A stretch of DNA of 64,000 nucleotides from Helichrysum umbraculigerum (GCA_949592205.1 CATIUR010000006.1:7263001-7327000), one strand, 5' to 3'; numbered from the stretch's first letter, positions 1 through 10,545 are shown. Notes: generated from the letters alone by a model not told the origin. Translations and numbers: made by a program.

Positions 1-1857
1 TTGGGTCCTTCATGAAACCACCAATACTAGCAGGACCAAAAAAGCCATTATGATGATGACCCATGTGAAAAGCTGCAGGCACAAATGGAGGCATACCAAA
101 TGGACCAGCAGAATCAGAAGTTCTCTTCACAAGAGGCTCACCCCTTATGGAGCCACGTTCACCACCATCAAACTCTCTGTAGCGATGAAGATACACAGTC
201 AATGGCTCGATATAATCATCGAATCCTAATTTGCTCATAGCCCAAAGCACATCTTCAGCTGTGATTGTCTTTCTTTGCTCACGCTGGCAACGGTCATTAG
301 CTTCACCTGTCACAAAGCTAATGTACTCAGAAACACATTCTTGAATCGTTTCTTTTGCATCATCAGATATTTTCGCATGAGGAGGCAGGATCTTTCTCAT
401 TATTCGGATCACATTAGCTATTGGCATAAACCGATCTTGTTCTCGAACAGTGCACTCATTGTCATCTGTAGATGAGTTGTTATTGTTGCTCGCTTCTGGT
501 AGCTTCAGCTTCATGTCCTGTTGTTGCATTCCTGGCCAATAGTGTACAGATTACACAAAAAAATTATTCATTACTTGGATGTAATCTTTTTAAACTAATT
601 TACAACAACAAATACTTGATAGCTTGAACTCATCAAAAAATATGTAGCTAAACAAATGTTTTCCATATATATAAATTAATTAGGATATTGCATGTTTTAT
701 TACAACTAGCCAGTAGGCAATTGACTAAGCAGTATCAAAGTGTTTCCCTAAGTCCCTAACTAAAGGGGTATTTAGTAAATCTTGAAGAGTGGGTATATGT
801 TTATGATGGGAATGAGAATAATATTCCAAACTTACCATCCCATATGGGTCTGAAGAAGGCCTAAAATGGTGGGTTGATTCCCATATATCAAAAACCAAAC
901 CCGCTAACCAAACAAATTATTATTTAGGTAATAAAAGTCATTCCCTCATTCTCATACCCATCAAACAAAGATCCCCCAAAAAATCCGATTATAAAAGGAA
1001 TAGTAAATAGGGTAATTAAAAAGAATGTGAAAGTGGATCAGTGTGCAAAGATGACAGAATAGTGGGGTCAAAATGGGTGGGTGATGTATATTTGCATGGA
1101 TGACACTTGTTGTACAATATTTGTCATATTTCTTCCACTCAAATTCATATAGATTCCATTAACACATATCACTCAGACATAACAGTCAGAAATATAAGAA
1201 GCAGACATCCATTGATGTATACATGATCAATATATGAACATACTTACTTAGTTTGATATATGTATGTATAATTGAAAATAATGCAACTGTGATTACAAAA
1301 TATGACATGCTATTCTTTGACTAAAAACCTTAGAATATTAATTTCTTCCCAGTTTCAACTTGATTATTTGCTTATTATATTCAACAAATATAGCATCTTA
1401 GTTTGTACCTAGCTAGCTATGAGTCAGAGGATCCATAGATGAGTATCTCAGAAGTCTATAGAGATTATATATAATAAAAATCCATAAATTTGGGAATCAT
1501 TAATTAATTCCTTTTTTTCTCTCATGGGTCAGATTATAAAGCTGATGAAGCAAAAAAAAAAAAAAAAAAAAAACACAGAAACTCAAAAAGTACCATAAAC
1601 AAAGACAAAAGGAGATATATATCTACATGAGAGGAACAGATTCAAGCACACACATTTTGCATTGCATGCACATCTTAAATTATTTTTTCTTAAAAAAACC
1701 AATTAAAGATTTTCCAATAGAATAATAGAAACAATATATAAATCTTGTAAATATATGTATAATAATGTGGAAAAAAGGAAGATAGATAGGTACCTGCTGA
1801 AGATGTAGGGTGGATGGGAAGCCTGTGGTAGCCATGGAAACCTCCTCCACGTTCCAT
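1..1857 (-). CDS. LEC1-like: LEC1-class NF-YB transcription factor, 3' end off the window
   Basis: Histone-fold B subunit of the trimeric CCAAT-binding NF-Y complex; LEC1/L1L-type members act in the nucleus to control embryo and seed development. Exon 1 is 1794-1857 (start MERGGG), the GT-AG intron is 532-1793, and exon 2 runs from 531 off the left edge. The 198 residues seen have the histone fold at about 51-141, with MPIANVIRIMRKILP, ECVSEYISFVTGEAN and KTITAEDVLWAMSKLGFDDY. Asp78 in KISDD matches the Asp (D55 of Arabidopsis LEC1) that separates the LEC1 class from ordinary NF-YB, which has Lys there. After the fold come an RGEP motif and a His/Gly/Pro-rich tail (HMGHHHNGFFG). The MERG start and RGEP favour L1L; FDDYIEPLT and the HNGF-like tail resemble LEC1, so LEC1 versus L1L is left open. 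The stop codon lies beyond position 1. Confidence 0.93.
1551..1573. repeat. Poly(A) tract in the NF-YB intron
   Basis: A run of about 23 A on the plus strand (T on the sense strand) inside the 1,262-bp intron. The rest of the intron is AT-rich with no exon-like sequence seen. Confidence 0.85.
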
Positions 1858-2030
1858 TTCTTCCTCTCTCTCTAGAATTTGAAAAGTTAGTGAGAGAGAG
1901 AAAATGTGTTTTGGGGGGGACAAAATTTGAAGTAATTTAAAGATGATGAATGCAGATGCAAATGCAAATGCATGGTGTTGTGGGGTGGCGGGAAAGATGA
2001 TGACACGTGGCATGAAGGCGCGGTGAACAA
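1858..2030 (-). promoter_or_regulatory. 5' UTR and proximal promoter of the LEC1-class gene
   Basis: Just upstream of the ATG on the minus strand lies a pyrimidine/purine-biased AG-repeat leader (about 1860-1915). Further out is an RY core (TGCATG, 1969-1974) and a perfect G-box/ABRE in TGACACGTGGCA (2001-2012). RY elements (B3 factors such as ABI3/FUS3/LEC2) and G-box/ABREs (bZIP factors) are the usual paired elements of seed-maturation promoters, which fits the gene product. No convincing TATA box or start site could be fixed by eye. Confidence 0.55.
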
Positions 2031-3301
2031 GAACCCAGTATTAGTCGTACTTAGTTGGTTAGCTAGCAGCAGCAGAAGCGTGATTAATATTTTTGTTACA
2101 TGCAAAAATTATTACGTTTATGCCCCTCACACTTCCACTTACCTGCTTCAAGGTTTCACCCTTCAAGTTATAATAGAAATAGAAGCTTGAATCTGTGTTT
2201 TAATGGAGGACCTATTAATATCAAGAATCACAGTCTAGTCCCTCTGTTTATTATTCAATCATCAATCCGGTCCCATATTTAAAATATTACTGTATTTTTT
2301 CTTGCTATTAATTATAAAAAAGTGTGTGTAAAATATATTCACAAAAAAATCTAACGTTATAAGAAGATGCAACATAATCTTAAAAACAATAATTTGATCA
2401 ATGAAAGTATTGCTTAAAAGGATTAAAAACTTAATAGTCTTTCACAGAAAAAATATGATAGACTGAAAGTTATTTTAATATTATAACATTAATATTTTAG
2501 ATCTTATAAGGATATGATGTTTGATTCACTTTATTTAAAAATAAATGAATATGAGAAAGTGACAAACAACAGACCTGAGTCCCTGTTTGATAGCATTCTA
2601 AAAAGAAAACAAAAATGACACAGGAACAACATTAGGTATTCACTTGCATGTTTATGCATAATGATTGTCAAGCTGGCAAGTTCAACCGATTCATGTAAAC
2701 TGGACCAACTCGGGATATAACTGATAAAGGGTCGAACAAGCCGTACCAAACTCGGTTTAAGTTATAGAAAAACACTGGTTCTCGTCCGGTCAGGTCCAGT
2801 TCAGAATGGGTCAGGGTCCAAAACCAGATTTTCTTTTCTTTTACTTTAATAATAAATGACGTTTCGGGCAAGGAGTTAGTCTGAAATCATTAGTTATGTT
2901 CGGTTTGGAATCAAACCAGTTCTAGAGCAGTTCCAATCCAGTACTAGACAATATGGTTCTCGGTTCCAATATCCTCAAGCTATCGGTTCTGGTCCAGTTG
3001 TGTACCATTGCACAGTTCTATTTACAACCTTTTATGTTGCTCCATTCAAAAAAGTAGATCACTATATAATAACAGAGGAAGGTTTTAGGTCGTCAAACCA
3101 AAGCATTTTCTACCAGAAACCATTTTGACCCACAAGGCCACAACCCAACCCATTTTGACACCTATAATATAAGAAGTAGGGTGAAACCAATTTACCTTCT
3201 ACCACGTTTCACATCTATTCTGAGTTGTTTCTGTATCTCCGTCAAGCTCGTCAACATCTGATGATTCTCATGACGACCCACTTGTCACTAACTTCACAGG
3301 A
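2031..3301. other. Intergenic, no gene recognised
   Basis: AT-rich sequence. About 2690-3010 is rich in GGTTC/GGTCC words on both strands and looks like degenerate transposon-derived sequence. About 3190-3300 is exon-like on the minus strand (see the separate low-confidence entry). Confidence 0.5.
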
Positions 3302-3318
3302 TTGTCACCCTCTTTTCT
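3302..3318. repeat. Target-site duplication, left copy
   Basis: TTGTCACCCTCTTTTCT, identical to 5519-5535. It brackets the poly(A)-tailed insertion between. Confidence 0.9.
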
Positions 3319-3515
3319 TTTTTTTTTTTTTTTTTTTTTTTTTTGGGTAAAGGGTAGAATTACCCGGTGAATATATTCCCAAAAACATTTAAGTACAATG
3401 GATGTGAGTGAATCCCACACCACAGCCCGTTACATAGGCAAAAAGACTACATAACAAGGACACAGCCACTAAACAAAATTTGACTCAAATATAAATCAAA
3501 CAACAACCACAAGAC

Positions 3516-3636
3516 TCATTTCTTCCTACCACCTTTCCTATCATGAATACTCATGAAATCAGCCATCTCACTATCTAAAGGATTAAGAATTTCATCTTCA
3601 TCATCCGCATCATCATCCGCATCCTCATCAGCCATA
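3516..3636 (-). pseudogene. Out-of-frame acidic C-terminal tail of the LINE ORF1
   Basis: An open stretch rich in Asp/Glu/Ala (MADEDADDDADDEDEI) and ending DRKGGRKK, directly downstream of the ORF1 stop but in another frame. An acidic run followed by a basic end is a plausible true C-terminus lost to a small indel near 3637-3734, where the two frames overlap. Its coding status is inferred from composition only. Confidence 0.45.
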
Positions 3637-4872
3637 TCAAATGTGAACCGCAGTATGTGCACTAAAATCCACTTTCTTCCCGCTATCCTCATGTTGGTTA
3701 CCCTTCTTCCGAATCGAAGAAACATTATTGTCAATTATAATATCTTCCTTAGAAAGAGCCTCAAACGAATTAGAAGTTGTTGTCTCAGCAACCTCCGTTG
3801 TCTTTTTTTTAGGGACAAACACCTTTTTAGGAGGTGCACCAACCACTTTCTTTGTACTACCAACCACAAGCCCCTTGAATGGTTTCCGTGGTGTTTGAAA
3901 TCCATCAGTTTTCGTTTCATCCCCTTTACCACCCTTCCCAGGACCATTGTTATCTGATGCAACAGGACACTTTGAACACTGATCAGCAGCATGCCCAAAA
4001 ACCGTACAAGTATTACATCTAGGGGGCTTCCATTCATACTCAACTCGAACCGTATGTAAAGAATACCCAACACCTTCCACAAATGGAACAGAAACCACCA
4101 TAGTATCCTTAGGAACTCGATCGGCCCTATCATCAATCAAGGCACGAGCAAAATCCAACCGACCCCATGAGTTGACACACATAGAGCTGGTATACGAGTC
4201 AAGCATAAGAGGGGTACCCAACTTAGAAGCAATAGCACTCAATCCATCCTCAGTAAAAGCAGCTATAGGAACCCCATGAAACTTAACCCAAATCGGAACA
4301 GATACTAAATCCTCCTTCAGCAAAGAAGATGTAGAAGACCACTTCTTTAAAACAATTGGAATCTTCCGAACAAACCATGGACCATTTTCCAATACCCCAT
4401 CCAAACCTGCCTCAGAATCAAACTTAAAAAAGAAGAAACCTTGGGCATTCATCATAGCTTTTGTGATGCCGTATTTCTTCCAAACGTTCATAACATAGTT
4501 CTCGACAACAGGAAACGCAACTCTCTTACCCAGAAAATATCCATACAAAGTGTTCTCGAAACGCGCGTTAGCTTTCAAAACCGAGGACATTGGGATATGA
4601 ACATCCGCATTATCCGTACTAGGCTGAGTCTCAAGTAACCGAAAATTAATCTTCGGTACACTTGGTTCCCCATTCACGACACTAGCATAAGATACACCAG
4701 TTTTGATTGGTGTATTATCATTAGAAATAGAATCTTGTTCCTCGCCATCATAAGAGGACGGAACAGGAAGTCCATCAGCTCCAACCAATTTACCATCAAC
4801 CATTCTAACCGATTTAGAACCTAAGCTGACTTTTGGTGCAGTAGGAATCCCATCTCTCTTATCCCCCATCAT
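3637..4872 (-). CDS. LINE ORF1-type protein: DUF4283 plus CCHC zinc knuckle
   Basis: RNA-binding, gag-like protein typical of plant LINE ORF1, presumed to coat the element RNA. The start is the MMGDKRDG methionine; the open frame continues further upstream without an ATG. A DUF4283-type domain covers roughly residues 90-230 (GPWFVRKIPIVLKKW; PIWVKFHGVPIAAFTEDGL), and a C-X2-C-X4-H-X4-C knuckle (CNTCTVFGHAADQC) sits near 285-298, followed by a Lys/Pro-rich basic tail. The frame closes at 3637. An acidic stretch ending in DRKGGRKK continues in a neighbouring frame to 3516 and is probably the original C-terminus after a 1-nt shift. No RT domain is linked to it. Confidence 0.75.
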   Translation of the reverse strand: MMGDKRDGIPTAPKVSLGSKSVRMVDGKLVGADGLPVPSSYDGEEQDSISNDNTPIKTGVSYASVVNGEPSVPKINFRLLETQPSTDNADVHIPMSSVLKANARFENTLYGYFLGKRVAFPVVENYVMNVWKKYGITKAMMNAQGFFFFKFDSEAGLDGVLENGPWFVRKIPIVLKKWSSTSSLLKEDLVSVPIWVKFHGVPIAAFTEDGLSAIASKLGTPLMLDSYTSSMCVNSWGRLDFARALIDDRADRVPKDTMVVSVPFVEGVGYSLHTVRVEYEWKPPRCNTCTVFGHAADQCSKCPVASDNNGPGKGGKGDETKTDGFQTPRKPFKGLVVGSTKKVVGAPPKKVFVPKKKTTEVAETTTSNSFEALSKEDIIIDNNVSSIRKKGNQHEDSGKKVDFSAHTAVHI

Positions 4873-5518
4873 ATAATTCAACACACCGGAAAGACCCTCA
4901 AACCCGCAAAGAATAAAGTGCAATCAAATACTCAATGTGCCCTCAACCAAGAACAACCCACACTTTCAGCAAACAACCCGTAAACCCTAACCTGATCGTA
5001 CAAACAATCAACAATCTGTCGAGAATCTAGAAACCCTAGCAGTCAGATTTTATACGTATATAACCCACAATCCTCTAAACTTGCGTACCAAGAATACAGA
5101 AAATATGCAATCAATTGATATAACCGACCATGAAAATGTCGGTTAATATAAAGATCAGCCAATGAATAAATCGAACCAAACAAAAAAGCGGCGGCAATCA
5201 ATATAATCACTAACGAATTGGCCCCAAGGAATTATAGCATCTAAACATTATACGTGTAAAAATCTGGAATGAAATATATAAAACTATTAAAGTGTGTCGG
5301 CAATCAAGAGAATATAAATAAATTACCAATTCTGATCTTCCAAGCAAATTGAAAGAAACATATTGGCGATTAAAATAATGGTGAAATATGTCTTGCGCTC
5401 AATGAAAACGATTAAGAAACCCAAAAACGAATTTGGAATTTACGAATTAAGGGTTATAGAAATCGCCACTTTTGAGAGAGAAACTAGGGGTTTAATCTAG
5501 GTGAAACCAGTTGTCGGT

Positions 5519-5535
5519 TTGTCACCCTCTTTTCT
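5519..5535. repeat. Target-site duplication, right copy
   Basis: Second copy of the 17-bp repeat at 3302-3318. Confidence 0.9.
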
Positions 5536-6472
5536 ATAGCAGGTAAGGAAGGGATCCCGACAGGTCCACCACCATACTTACATGGTCCGTTCGTATCAAA
5601 CCCTGACACTACCCAGGCAATATAAACGAATAAACAACACAATATCAACCTTAACAAAAATCATAAGGATATCACACAAAGACAGTTGATAATTTTGTCA
5701 CACCCATATGACAGATGTGAAGCAGATGTCATATAAGCTTGTATAATTGAATTCTTGGATCCTTTGTATGTGTTCTTTGTTTCAGTTTTTTTACACGTGT
5801 GAAACTGATATCGGATAATCTTAGTATGATGATGACTAGATGTGACAATTTCTACCTTTACATCATAAATGGTCGCTTTGGCTGGTGTTTCATCTCAAAC
5901 AAGTTAATGCATATAACCTCCTAAATCGTTTATATGAACATTTGGATGACTGTTGGCATATAGTGATTCTGTAATCATTTTCATAGAATTATTTGCTTAT
6001 AAAAAAATCAAATTGAAAAAGAAGTACTAAAAGGTCATGAAACCCGACCTGACCCAACTGTTTCAACTTCCAGTAAGTACAAATAATGACTTGTTAGGCT
6101 GATACCCAACCTGCCCCAAGTGCCATAAAAAATTGGCAAACGCAAGCAATGCAGTTTCCTATTATAATCAGTATTTTGTTAGATAACACTATATGCCATA
6201 GCAACTTGATGCGACCTATAGCTGCCAAGATAAATCAGCACATAAATTAATTCTGAGTATTTCCAGATCAGTAAATGGTGAAAATAAGGCATGGATACTG
6301 GGGCGCTACAAGTAAGGTGATGTTTAGTCAAACCCGACTAAGCCCTATCTTGAGTCAAGACACTGCAACCATAATACGTCTGACCAAGTTATATGTTAAG
6401 ACGTCAGCAACTAGGCATTATTGTTATCTTAGAGGAATTAAATTGATGAAGATACACATCGAGTCATGCGAT
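5536..6472. other. Intergenic, no gene recognised
   Basis: Apart from the exon-like fragment at its left edge, the stretch is AT-rich with no supported ORF, RNA gene or element boundary. Confidence 0.5.
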
Positions 6473-6674
6473 CAATCAAGCAGGGACGGAGCCAGGAATT
6501 CCAGATAGTGGGGGCGAAAAGGAAAATTTTTTATTTCTTTAATAGTTTCGTGGGGGCGAAAATTTTAAAATGTAATTAATACCTTAAAAAAATTTCTTTT
6601 TTACGTAATTTAAAAATTCTTGTGGGGGCGACTGCCTACGCTGCCCCCGCCCTGTCTCCGTCCCTGCGATCAAG
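6473..6674. mobile_element. hAT-type MITE with 8-bp target duplication
   Basis: The element is 6481-6666 (186 bp). It starts CAGGGACGGAGCC and ends with the complementary CTCCGTCCCTG, the CAGGG..CCCTG termini common in plant hAT MITEs. Flanks CAATCAAG (6473-6480) and CGATCAAG (6667-6674) form an 8-bp target duplication with one mismatch, as expected for hAT. It contains several GTGGGGGCGA blocks and no coding capacity. Confidence 0.85.
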
Positions 6675-6680
6675 TGCTTA

Positions 6681-6982
6681 TGTTGTCCCAGGGGTAATCA
6701 AGAACAAAATAAAACTATGATATAATAACTGAATCGTTGTTGCGTTACAAATTGTTCTACAGATACATACATATATATACATAACGAATAGACACGAGTG
6801 AAAGGTTGCAATGGTTCGGTGGTGTCTTTTGGTGGTAACCTCCACCCTTCATCTGGTGGCCGGTGGTTGTATCCCTTGATCAACCATTGCACCTCTTCAT
6901 CTTTAATCTATTAACATCTACTCCCTAAACTAATTTATAATTACATTTTTCATACTAACTGTGTTTAGTTTAATTTCCAACA
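6681..6982 (-). repeat. 3' LTR of the Copia gag-only element
   Basis: 302 bp, TGTTGTCCC to TTTCCAACA. In element sense this is the downstream LTR. Confidence 0.9.
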
Positions 6983-6993
6983 TTCTCCCCCTT
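6983..6993 (-). other. Polypurine tract
   Basis: Minus-strand AAGGGGGAGAA abuts the 3' LTR, the usual plus-strand primer position. Confidence 0.8.
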
Positions 6994-7028
6994 AAACTAA
7001 ACATAGTTTAAGTGAGGTCTTCAATTCT

Positions 7029-8339
7029 TCACTTTGGCTTCAAATTTCCCTTCATCTTATGTTTGACCTTTTGAAGTGCCTTTGAAATAATAGTGCTCCA
7101 AAATGTCTTGACTTTAGGCTTTCTTCCTTTCTCATAAATGTCATTCTCTTTAACTTGTTCATCTTCCATACTTGGTTCATCATAGTCCTCCCTTGCTTCT
7201 TGATCATATCTTCCTTCATCTTCGTCTAGCATAATTTTTTCAAATTTTGTGTCTTCATCATCATAAAATCTTGCAAACGACTTGCTTTCATTTGTTGGCG
7301 TATCCTTGCTAAGTTTTCTTTGTATCTTGTTGAAACTCGTGGATGCCATCAATAGTGTTGGTTCTAAATCTTCTTCCATAAGGTTCGATGCTTCTTGTCT
7401 TTGATGTCTTCGAGATCTTTGTCGACATTGTGAGGAGTAATGTCCAAGTTTGTTGCAATTATAACATCTCACTTCACTTACATTCCTTGTAAATTCTTCT
7501 TCATCTTGAGGGAATTTCCTTTCTTCATTATAGCTCTTAAATGTATCTTTCAAATGATTCTCGTCTCTATCATGTTGTCTAGTATTGTCACGACCTCGAT
7601 TATGTGGTGGAACATACTTTCCTCTTCCTTGATTATCATAGTAACGTCCTCGACCATTATTGTTGTAGTGTCTTGCCAATAATAGTTTATCTTGATGTTC
7701 GACCTCTTTTCCCTTCTTAACCTTTACTCTTTCTTCGAAGGTTTTCAATCTACCAATAGCTTCGTCTAGAGTCATTTCATCTAGATCGGAGTATTGTTCA
7801 ATGGATGCGACTATTTGAATAAACCTCTCGGGCACAGAATTTAGCAGTTTTCGTACACGGGTTGATTCATCAAGCGTTGATCCAAGGCTTGTCATCTTTG
7901 AAGTAATACTTGTCATCTTTGCGGTGAATGAATCAATGTTGTCATCTTCCTCCATTTGCAACCTCTCAAATTCGGATTTGAGGGTTTGTAGTTTTGCTTT
8001 TTGTACTCGATCCACTCCAACATTTCTAGTCTTTAATGTATCCCAAACTTCTTTTGCACTTTTGCTATTTGCCACTTGCAATGTCATAACTTCGGATAGT
8101 CCTTGAAATAGATATGCAATTGCAGTCTTGTCCCTCTTTTCATCGATTTGAGTCCCAAGCGTAGGCTCAATCATATCCCATAGACCATTTGCTTGTAAAA
8201 TGATCTTCATTCTTATCGACCATATCGTATAATTTGTTGTATTCAACAACTGGCATTGAAAATAGGGTGTCGATCCCATCCCCTTAATCATGTTGTTATT
8301 TGAACTATCACCTTGTTCTCCTTCTTTTCCCACAGTCAT
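7029..8339 (-). CDS. Copia gag polyprotein (DUF4219/UBN2, CCHC), intact
   Basis: Capsid/nucleocapsid precursor of a Copia element, 436 aa, ATG to stop without interruption. A DUF4219-like N-terminus lies near residues 24-50 (NYTIWSIRMK), a UBN2/gag domain about 55-220 (LWDMIEP, AKEVWDTLKT, LTLDEAIGRLKTFEERV-like helices), an Arg/Gly/Asn-rich linker follows, and a CCHC knuckle (CYNCNKLGHYSSQC) sits at about 292-305. The last 100 residues are acidic and then turn basic (KALQKVKHKMKGNLKPK). The frame ends 46 bp from the 3' LTR, so there is no room for pol. The product would have to package its own RNA while borrowing RT and integrase from a related element. Confidence 0.88.
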   Translation of the reverse strand: MTVGKEGEQGDSSNNNMIKGMGSTPYFQCQLLNTTNYTIWSIRMKIILQANGLWDMIEPTLGTQIDEKRDKTAIAYLFQGLSEVMTLQVANSKSAKEVWDTLKTRNVGVDRVQKAKLQTLKSEFERLQMEEDDNIDSFTAKMTSITSKMTSLGSTLDESTRVRKLLNSVPERFIQIVASIEQYSDLDEMTLDEAIGRLKTFEERVKVKKGKEVEHQDKLLLARHYNNNGRGRYYDNQGRGKYVPPHNRGRDNTRQHDRDENHLKDTFKSYNEERKFPQDEEEFTRNVSEVRCYNCNKLGHYSSQCRQRSRRHQRQEASNLMEEDLEPTLLMASTSFNKIQRKLSKDTPTNESKSFARFYDDEDTKFEKIMLDEDEGRYDQEAREDYDEPSMEDEQVKENDIYEKGRKPKVKTFWSTIISKALQKVKHKMKGNLKPK

Positions 8340-9247
8340 TTTGAAAGTGTCTATTCAAACTTAATTCCAAACTTTGTAAAAATATTTTATGAATCTAAAG
8401 TTTTATAAAACCTTCTATAGAACTTTACTTCAATTTATACACTGACTTTTTTTTTTGTTTTAAAAAATAAGTTTATATAATTTATTTGATAAAACAAAAC
8501 TAGTCTATAACTCTATAGGATCTGGTGGGTTTGTTTTTTTTTTGTTTTGTTTTTTATTTCTTGGCCCAAACCACTAGCCCAAAACAATCATACGGTTGTT
8601 AAAACTTAAAATTGAAACCTGATGGATCCCTTTTTTTTACCCGACTTTCTTCCTCTCGGTTCGTTGGGGCCGCTTCAACGGCGCTTCTCCTTCTTCGTCT
8701 TCTTCACTTGACAGCCGGTTCTTTCATCCGGTTAATCGGCGGCGTAATCACCATTGCTATTCTCTTCTTCTCTCTTTCAATCGGTGGTAATTGTTTCACC
8801 GTTGCTGTTCTCTTCTCTTGACCGGTTGTTTTCGCTTGAACCACTCGAAAAACCCTCGAATTTTAGTTGCGAAAATTAGGGTTTTGATTGATTTGGGGTT
8901 TCTTCACCGGTTCTACTTTTTGAACGATTATGGTGGCGGTGGTGGTTCTGATTATTCCTTTCTCCGGTTGTCTTCTTCCTGTTTTCCAGCGACGATGGCG
9001 GCGGTTCTTAGCGGTATATAATCTCTCACCCTTTTTCTTGATAGTCTGTTGTTCGGTAACGCCGAACAATACTTCAAATACTAACTTCTGATTTATAGTT
9101 GTTTGGAAACGGCAAACAAGTTCTGGAACGGACTGTTGTTTGGAAACGGCAAACAAATTTCTGGAGTTGGCTTTTCAAACGGCGATTGGGAAACGACAAT
9201 CGTATAACGGCGATTGTAAACGGCAATCGGTATGTATCTTAATCTGT
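8340..9247 (-). other. Leader between PBS and gag
   Basis: About 900 nt, relatively GC-rich, with CGGT-rich stretches. Neither strand gives a recognisable protein. Confidence 0.5.
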
Positions 9248-9259
9248 GCTCTGATACCA
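9248..9259 (-). other. Primer binding site, initiator-Met tRNA type
   Basis: Minus-strand TGGTATCAGAGC directly after the 5' LTR, the standard plant Copia PBS. Confidence 0.92.
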
Positions 9260-9260
9260 C

Positions 9261-9560
9261 TGTTGTCCCAGGGGTAATCAAGAACAAAATAAAACTATGA
9301 TATAATAACTGAATCGTTGTTGCGTTACAAATTGTTCTACATATACATACATATATACATAACGAATAGACACGAGTGAAAGGTTGCAATGGTTCGGTGG
9401 TGTCTTTTGGTGGTAACCGCCACCCTTCATGTGGTGGCCGGTGGTTGTATCCCTTGATCAACCATTGCACCTCTTCATCTTTAATCTATTAACATCTACT
9501 CCCTAAACTAATTTATAATTACATTTTTCATACTAACTGTGTTTAGTTTAATTTCCAACA
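9261..9560 (-). repeat. 5' LTR of the Copia gag-only element
   Basis: 300 bp, nearly identical to 6681-6982. Differences are a 2-bp change in a TA-rich stretch and a few substitutions. Confidence 0.9.
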
Positions 9561-9565
9561 GCTTA

Positions 9566-10545
9566 TGTGTCACCCTATCCCGAGGAAATGAATTGACTGG
9601 ATTTCCAAATCTAACAAGTTAAAGGCACAAACCTATAGAAGGAGCCTGGTATCCCAACTTTGAGGTGTTGGACAGGAGGCATGTGATCCATTGTCAGGTG
9701 AAGCAGTGAAATCTTGAGGTTTACAGTCGAAATCTGCCTGAGGGAAAGAGTATAATATACATGTTATATATTGTGCCTTGAAAAACCATCTTAAAACAAA
9801 ATTGATATTTTCGTCATTTGATCAAGGGATCAACAAAGATAACTGGCATAAGTAAAATCCAAATGAACAAGGTAGAAAACTGTACACAATAGCTCAATAC
9901 AGGAGCTCAATATATTCATTAACTTTCACGTTGGTACTAAACTCATAAGCATATTTTTTCGTTACTCACTGAGCATATATACTCAAAAGGATTTGCTGGA
10001 TCAAATTCAATAAACTTGTCAATTTTTTAAATAGGTTTGAGCCGTCAGTTTACAACCATTAAGCAAGACTGCAATATGAGAAATGAGGCCATAATGAAGT
10101 GTGTTTTTACCTACTGCTAACATGATCACAGAAATAACAATATAACTAAAACCGAAATTTGGTAATCTGCATTAGGAAATTCAACTCAAATTTCATGTTT
10201 TTGACAAAATTGAAGTTCCAATATTATTAATCAAATGTGCAATAATCTCATCCGCAAAACAAATAAAAGTCCAAATTTTCACGTCAGCAAAACAAAATTG
10301 AAGAAAGAAACATACACTAGTCAAAGCAACAGCTGCACACGCAAAATTAAGACTGACTTTTAAGTAATCCTGAATTCCTGATACTCCTCCGAATCAATCG
10401 GAACAATGGGATGAGCAAATGACGTCATTGTAGTAGCAGCTATTGTTGTTGATGACTTGTTTTAATCTTTAATTATAATTATATTTTGATTTTATCTTTA
10501 ATCTCGACAACAACAGAAGCAGCATGATCATTATCATTCTTATCT
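9566..10545. other. Mostly non-coding stretch with weak exon-like islands on the minus strand
   Basis: The minus strand at 9633-9737 reads ADFDCKPQDFTASPDNGSHA and on to a TAG, and is preceded by a good acceptor (TTTCCCTCAG). At about 10380-10445 it reads MTSFAHPIVPIDSEEYQEF, and at about 10490-10545 SKDKNDNDHAASVVVEIKDK. These look like scattered exons of a gene broken up by transposons, but no donor sites or family could be confirmed. Confidence 0.25.

Larger units (their letters stand above)
3319..5518 (-). mobile_element. LINE-like non-LTR retroelement carrying ORF1 only
   Basis: A 2.2-kb insertion in minus orientation, ending in a poly(A) tail (T-run at about 3319-3344) and flanked by a perfect 17-bp target duplication, the hallmark of target-primed reverse transcription. 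On the sense strand it has a 5' leader of about 640 nt, one ORF1/gag-like gene, about 200 nt of 3' UTR and the tail. No endonuclease or reverse transcriptase is present, so it must have been mobilised in trans or lost ORF2 before insertion. A retrocopy of a cellular DUF4283 gene is the alternative. Confidence 0.8.
3190..5625 (-). other. Exon-like minus-strand sequence split by the LINE-like insertion
   Basis: The minus strand at about 5540-5620 reads SGFDTNGPCKYGGGPVG in one frame, and about 3190-3300 reads DNPVKLVTSGSS, then a stop, then a Ser/Asp/Glu-rich stretch (ESSDVDELDGDTETTQ). Both have coding-like composition and would be contiguous without the insertion, although in different frames. 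No family is recognised with confidence. They could be remnants of one host gene together with 9633-9737 and about 10380-10445. Confidence 0.25.
6681..9560 (-). mobile_element. Copia-type LTR retrotransposon with gag only (TR-GAG-like)
   Basis: A 2,880-bp element in minus orientation with near-identical LTRs (6681-6982 and 9261-9560), a perfect 5-bp target duplication GCTTA (6676-6680, 9561-9565), an initiator-Met PBS, a PPT and one open gag gene. Protease, integrase, RT and RNase H are absent. Gag-only LTR elements are known in plants as TR-GAG elements; this copy fits that class and looks recent because the LTRs differ at only a few positions. It landed 9 bp from the hAT MITE. Confidence 0.88.

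Noticed and set aside
8612..9021. Plus-strand Leu/Ser-rich ORFs in the Copia leader
   Set aside because: Overlapping frames with no domain, antisense to the element; composition-driven.
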